Both the position numbers and the translations under genes were made by a program. Below the pieces are notes generated by a model. The model was not told where the DNA came from. It saw only the letters and a list, made by a program, of their open reading frames with translations, and did not search any database. Below, piece after piece: positions 59,823-64,000 of a stretch of 64,000 nt of DNA (its first letter is position 1; every line of letters begins with the position of its first letter). The DNA is from Diphasiastrum complanatum (lineage: Eukaryota; Streptophyta; Lycopodiopsida; Lycopodiales; Lycopodiaceae): positions 5,798,287-5,862,286 of the forward strand of contig CM055102.1 of NCBI GenBank assembly GCA_029204225.1, read 5' to 3'.

Positions 59823-60532
59823 TGTTAATTTCACACGTGTGGATTGTCCACAACATGTACTTGTGATCTCCTAAGGTCTGTAGATGCACCAAAATCAAGA
59901 CTAGATTGAGATTCAAAATCAATCTTAGATCCTATGGCAAAAACACACTACTACATGCATTCAATCACTTCCAACTCTCACTCACACGTATGGGAAGTAT
60001 TAAAAAAAGATTCTAAGTAAAAACAAGCTGCTCTCCTTGGGTAGAGAGAGAAAAACCATCATGAGCTCTCGGGTAGAGAGAGAAAGCTAGAAATCCAATA
60101 ACACTCAAAATCCACATAATCAACAAATCCATTAGATCCAAAATGAGGAGTACAATGATACTAGTAGATCCACGAGCTACCACTATGCTTAACTATGATT
60201 GGACCACACTTTGTCACCTCTTAATCCTATTGGACCATTGATCCATGCACCTCTTAATTCTATTGGACAATATTCAAGCACACCTCAAATTCCTCTTGGA
60301 CCACACATGGTTCCACCTCTAAATCCTATTGGACCTCTTAGAATTCATCAAACAAAGGCATTACACTTGTCTACACTCTAACTGGCACAAGTTTAGCCTC
60401 TTACTCTATTTTGGCTCAATAGTGGCATTACAAGTGGAAATGCATAATTTGCCATCTATGCCAAATTTGTTCCTATCAACATCCTACACCTAGATACTTG
60501 ATGTAAAAAACATAAGACCCCTATATCTAACA
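59823..60532 (-). mobile_element. Element Y 3' LTR
   Basis: 710 bp with TG...CA ends; on the minus strand it starts TGTTAGATATAGGGG. It matches 63,550-64,000 closely. Left flank bases are GGACA, so the same five bases should follow the right LTR if a target-site duplication exists. Confidence 0.88.
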
Positions 60533-60573
60533 TAGATAATCTTTTTCAATTCTTCACACTCCTAAAAAATTAT
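60533..60573 (-). promoter_or_regulatory. Element Y polypurine-tract region with hairpin
   Basis: The minus strand is purine-rich (GAAGAATTGAAAAAGA) just before the LTR. TAGATAAT and its complement ATTATCTA flank this tract and could pair. Confidence 0.5.
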
Positions 60574-61116
60574 CTATGAAGATTTAAACATTGATCTTGA
60601 TATAACTCCAAGATTAGATCTATGCTTGATGAAAGTACTTTTGCTCAAAGGCTTGGTGAGTAGATCGGCAATACAAGAGGACGAGTTGACATGCTCCAAA
60701 TAGATTTCTCCTCCAATAAGCTTTTCTCTCACAAAATGGTGTGCCACTTCTATGTGCTTTCTTTTTGCATGAAATATGGGATTATTGGCAAGAGCTTGGG
60801 CCAAGATGTTATCACACTTGATCATTGGTAGATCATCTTCCTTGATGCACTTTAGCTCCATTAATAACCTCTTGATCCAAAGCACCTCTTTGGTAGTTGT
60901 AGTAAGTGCTTTGTACTCGGCCTCACATGAAGAGAGAGATATAGTATCTTGCTTTTTGGAAAGCCAAGATATTAGATTGCCTCCAAGAAAGATAGTGTAT
61001 GCACTAATAGACTTTCGATCCATCTTGTCACTTGCAAAGTCCGAATCCGAGTAGCCAACAATGGATGGATCTTCACTTTTTATAAAGTAGACCATAATCA
61101 CAAGATGAAGATACAT
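60574..61116 (-). pseudogene. Element Y RNase H
   Basis: The frame contains IVGYSDSDFASDKMDRKSIS, DTISLSSCEAEYKALTTTTK, HAKRKHIEVAHHFVREKL and CIADLLTKPLSKSTF, a complete copia RNase H. It is separated from RT only by a one-base shift in an A/T run of five (61,077-61,081). Confidence 0.9.
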
Positions 61117-62542
61117 ATCTTAGAATCCTCTTGGCCATCTTCCAATGATGGATCTTAGGATCTTGCATAAATTGACTCAATTTGTGCACACAAAAACTTA
61201 GATCGGGCCTAGTAATGGTAAGCCAAATCAAGGAGCCTACAAGACTTCTAAAAAGTGTGATGTCCTCAAAGGATCTTTCATCACCTTTATTAGGATCTTT
61301 TACAATTTGCTCCATTGGAGTATCTATGCTCTTAGAATTTTCCATATGAATTTTTTTCAACATAGAGTGAGCATATCTAGATTGGCATATAAAGACATGA
61401 TTTTCATAGAAATTAATTTCTAGGCCTAGGATGTAATGTGTCTCTCCTAGATCTTGCATTTTAAACTCACATCCAAGTGCTAGCTTAGTTTCATCAACTA
61501 GCTTGATAAAACTTCCACAAAGAATAATGTCATCAACATAAATTAGAAGAATCACAATATTGCTATCAACAAACTTTAGATACATGGAAGGATCATAGTC
61601 ACTAAGAGTAAATCCTAGTGAGATAAGAAAAGAATTAAGTCTTGAATACCATGATCTTGGTGCTTGCTTGAGTCCATAATGACTTTTGAAGAGCAAGCAC
61701 ACTTTGGACTCATCCTTGATGAATCCTTGAGGTTGTTCCATATAGATCTCCTCCTCAAGATAACCATTTAGAAAAGCATTGGATAAATCTAATTGGAACA
61801 CCTTCCACTTAAAGAAACATGCAAGAGAAATAAGAATTCTTATTGTCACCATCTTTGCAATGGGTGCAAAGGTCTCCTCATAATCAAGGCCATGGATTTG
61901 AGCAAATCCTTTGGCACATAATCTTGCTTTATACTTGTTGATGGTGTCATCATGATTGAACTTGATCCGAAATACCCACTTGCAACCAATCACATGCTTG
62001 TTGGATGGAGGATCCACAAGCTCCCAAGTATTGTTGGTGATCAATGCATCATACTCTTGCTTCATGGCATCATACCACTCCTTGGTATTGAGTGCCTCTT
62101 GTACATTCTTTGGCTCTTCATGAGAGACATAAAAAACATAATTAGTGGAATCAAGATCCACTTGTTTGCCTTTGTCAACATATGAGAGCTTCTTAGGCTC
62201 GGATCTATCTCTCATGGATCTTCTTGGTGAGAAACTCCGAGGAGAGTCTTCTTCAAATCTCGACCCCATCACATCATGATTGTCTTCAAAATCAATAATT
62301 GGAGATGCATCCATAGACTTCTTGATCTCAGCCTCTTCAAAAAGATGAGTGTTGATCTTCATGAAAGACAACATCTCTACTTTCAATAACTTGAGAAGTA
62401 GAGAGTATAAAGACTCTATAGGCCTTCTTGGTGGATGAGTATCCAACCATGATCCCTTCGCATGCACTAGGGTCTTCCTTCTTCCTTGTTTCCAAGGGAA
62501 TATGGACAAAGCATATGCATCCAAAAACTCTAAGGTGATCAA
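61073..62542 (-). pseudogene. Element Y reverse transcriptase
   Basis: A 489-codon frame with WVFRIKFNHDDTINKYKARL, VFQLDLSNAFLNGYLEEEIY, YGLKQAPRSWY and the catalytic YVDD in ILLIYVDDIILCGS. The connection region (RSLVGSLIWLTITRPDLSF) is complete. The frame meets the integrase frame through a one-base shift in an A/T run of five at 62,339-62,343. Apart from these two shifts the frame is open. Confidence 0.92.
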
Positions 62543-63530
62543 CCTTAGGCTTCTTCAAATATAAGATTTCATATGGTGACTTTCCTCCAAGAGCTTTATG
62601 TGGGAGCCTATTGCAAAGATAATTTGCACAATTAATGGCTTCTCCCCAAAAGTCTTTGGGCAAGGATGCCTCAATTCTCATAGATTTTGCACATTCACAT
62701 AGAGATCTATTCTTTCTCTCGGCCACTCCATTTTGAGATGGAGAGTAGGCACAAGAGAACTCTCTTTTGATGCCTTCAAGCTCACAAAAATCTTGAAATT
62801 TATTGGAGATATATTCACCACCTCCATCACTTCTAAGAGCTTTAATCTTGAATGAGAATTGCTTCTCTACATAAGCTTTGAAAATAAGGAAATGATCAAA
62901 CACCATATATTTAGAAGCAAGAAGATATATCCAAGTGAATCTTGTGAAATCATCAATGAAAGTAACAAAACAAGTGGCTCCTCCCTTGCTTGTAGTTGAT
63001 GAGAAATGCACATCCGAGTGGATTAACTCCAAAGGATGCTTGCTTTTGATAGAAGATCTTGTAAATGGCTTTCTGTGAGATTTAGCAATAGCACAAGCCT
63101 CACAAGGCTTGATCTTCTTGGAGAATGACTTTGGCAAGCCAATAGCTTTGGCTTCTTTGATCATAGAGAGCATGGATTTGTAGTTGGGATGTCCCAACCT
63201 CCTATGCCATAATTCCTCCATAGAGAGCTTGTTCACAAGAGCAACATTACAAGCATTCACATACTCATTTGGACCTAGTTTATAGATGCCTCCAAATCTA
63301 GATCCTAAAGCAAGTATCTCATCATTCTTTTTGATAGTGCCAGTATCAACATTGAATTTTACATCAAGGCCATTATCAAGCAATTGGCCAACACTAATAA
63401 GATTCTTAGTAAGCTTAGGTACATAAAGAACTTTAGAGAGAGAAAGAACTTTAGAGGATGCATTAGAGGAGTTTTGAGTTCCAAAAAGACCCTTTAAGAA
63501 TTCGTGCAAGATGTCTTTGTTATTATCCAT
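62337..63530 (-). pseudogene. Element Y integrase with protease C-terminal remnant
   Basis: From ATG 63,530 the frame has VLYVPKLTKNLISVGQLLDN (end of the protease domain), LWHRRLGHPNYKSM and CEACAIAKSHRKPF (GAG-pre-integrase zinc region). All three catalytic residues of the integrase core are in place: IHSDVH, RSDGGGEY and NGVAERKNR. FWGEAINCANYLCNRLPHKA follows. The start codon is only 8 bases from the primer-binding site, so gag and the protease active site were deleted. Confidence 0.92.
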
Positions 63531-63537
63531 GCATGAT

Positions 63538-63549
63538 GCTCTGATACCA
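63538..63549 (-). promoter_or_regulatory. Element Y primer-binding site
   Basis: The minus strand reads TGGTATCAGAGC, a perfect copia initiator tRNA-Met site directly beside the LTR end at 63,550. Confidence 0.95.
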
Positions 63550-64000
63550 TGTTGATTTCACACGTGTGGATTGTCCACAACATGTACTTGTGATCTCCTA
63601 AGGTGTGTAGATGCACCAAAATCAAGACTAGATTGAGATTCAAGATCAATCTTAGATCCTATGGCAAAAACACACTACTACATGCATTCAATCACTTCCA
63701 ACTCTCACTCACACGTGTGGGAAGTATTCAAAAAATATTCTAAGTAAAAACAAGCTTCTCTCCTTGGGTAGAGAGAGAAAAACCATCATGAGCTCTCGGG
63801 TAGAGAGAGAAAGCTAGAAATCCAATAACACTCAAAATCCACATAATCACCAAATCAATTAGATCCAAAATGAGGAGTACAATGATACTAGTAGATCCAC
63901 GAGCTACCACTATTCTTAACTATGATTGGACCACACTTTGTTACCTCTTAATCCTATTGGACCATTGATCCATGCACCTCTTAATTCTATTGGACTATAT
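63550..64000 (-). mobile_element. Element Y 5' LTR, cut by window end
   Basis: 451 bp are visible, starting TGTTGATTTCACACG on the + strand and matching 59,823-60,275. The promoter end of this LTR lies outside the window. Confidence 0.92.

Larger units (their letters stand above)
59823..64000 (-). mobile_element. Copia element Y, nested in Z, gag-less, right end outside window
   Basis: Minus-strand order: 5' LTR (63,550 to beyond 64,000), primer-binding site, integrase, RT, RNase H, 3' LTR (59,823-60,532). In the 450 bp that can be compared, the LTRs differ at roughly a dozen positions by eye, so Y is the youngest element here. Gag, zinc knuckle and the protease active site are absent. Confidence 0.9.

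Overview
The window is plant nuclear DNA from a large, transposon-filled genome. It holds plant-type Ty1/copia and Ty3/gypsy retrotransposons, LINE fragments, long microsatellites, and one intron-containing host gene typical of land plants. No rRNA, tRNA, organellar gene block, CRISPR array or bacterial operon was seen. The species cannot be named. The density of old, nested, stop-ridden elements would suit a gymnosperm, a fern or another large plant genome.

Left part (1-15,650). A + strand LINE fragment (about 1,060-2,360) is followed by a (GA)76 microsatellite and the 3' end of a minus-strand copia element. Next comes an unrecognised decayed minus-strand reading frame (6,020-6,693). A + strand copia LTR/primer-binding-site/gag fragment (7,040-8,390) and a second + strand copia LTR with its primer-binding site (8,403-8,976) follow. 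Then there is a long minus-strand copia element, C1 (about 9,251-14,544), with gag, zinc knuckles, protease, integrase, RT, RNase H and a 5' LTR but no recognisable 3' LTR.

Middle (15,650-30,900). A GC-rich island with a G-box leads into an unusual hairpin-rich block (16,733-18,060). A quiet AT-rich stretch follows, then a second LINE of the same family on the opposite strand (21,555-22,530). Gypsy element A (+, about 22,550-29,870) carries gag, zinc fingers, protease and RT. An internal deletion then joins RT to an integrase remnant, and a further long 3' reading frame is broken almost only by TAG codons.

30,900-47,760. Gypsy element B (-, 31,729-about 42,490) is related to A. It has a tRNA-Asp-like primer-binding site, complete gag-pol order and an extra 3' reading frame. 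It lies between two LTRs of another minus-strand element, X (30,909-31,727 and 43,276-44,063). A heavily decayed + strand copia (D2) occupies 45,040-47,560.

Right part (47,760-64,000). The one clear host gene is a two-exon WW-domain/EAR/zinc-ribbon protein of the CURLY FLAG LEAF 1 (CFL1) type at 49,861-50,962 (+). After it come a copia gag fragment (E, about 54,030-54,800) and two convergent, unrecognised, spliced-looking gene fragments (55,662-57,105 + and 57,218-57,900 -). Copia element Z follows (LTR 57,981-58,549, leader, gag start at 59,708), and its gag is interrupted at 59,822 by a younger minus-strand copia, Y (59,823 to beyond the window end). Y has similar LTRs and almost open integrase-RT-RNase H frames but no gag.

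The elements do not work together as a pathway. The window is a host gene in a layered retrotransposon landscape. The least explained parts are the hairpin block at 16.7-18.1 kb, the extra 3' frames of the two gypsy elements with their TAG-only decay, and the spliced fragments at 55.7-57.9 kb.
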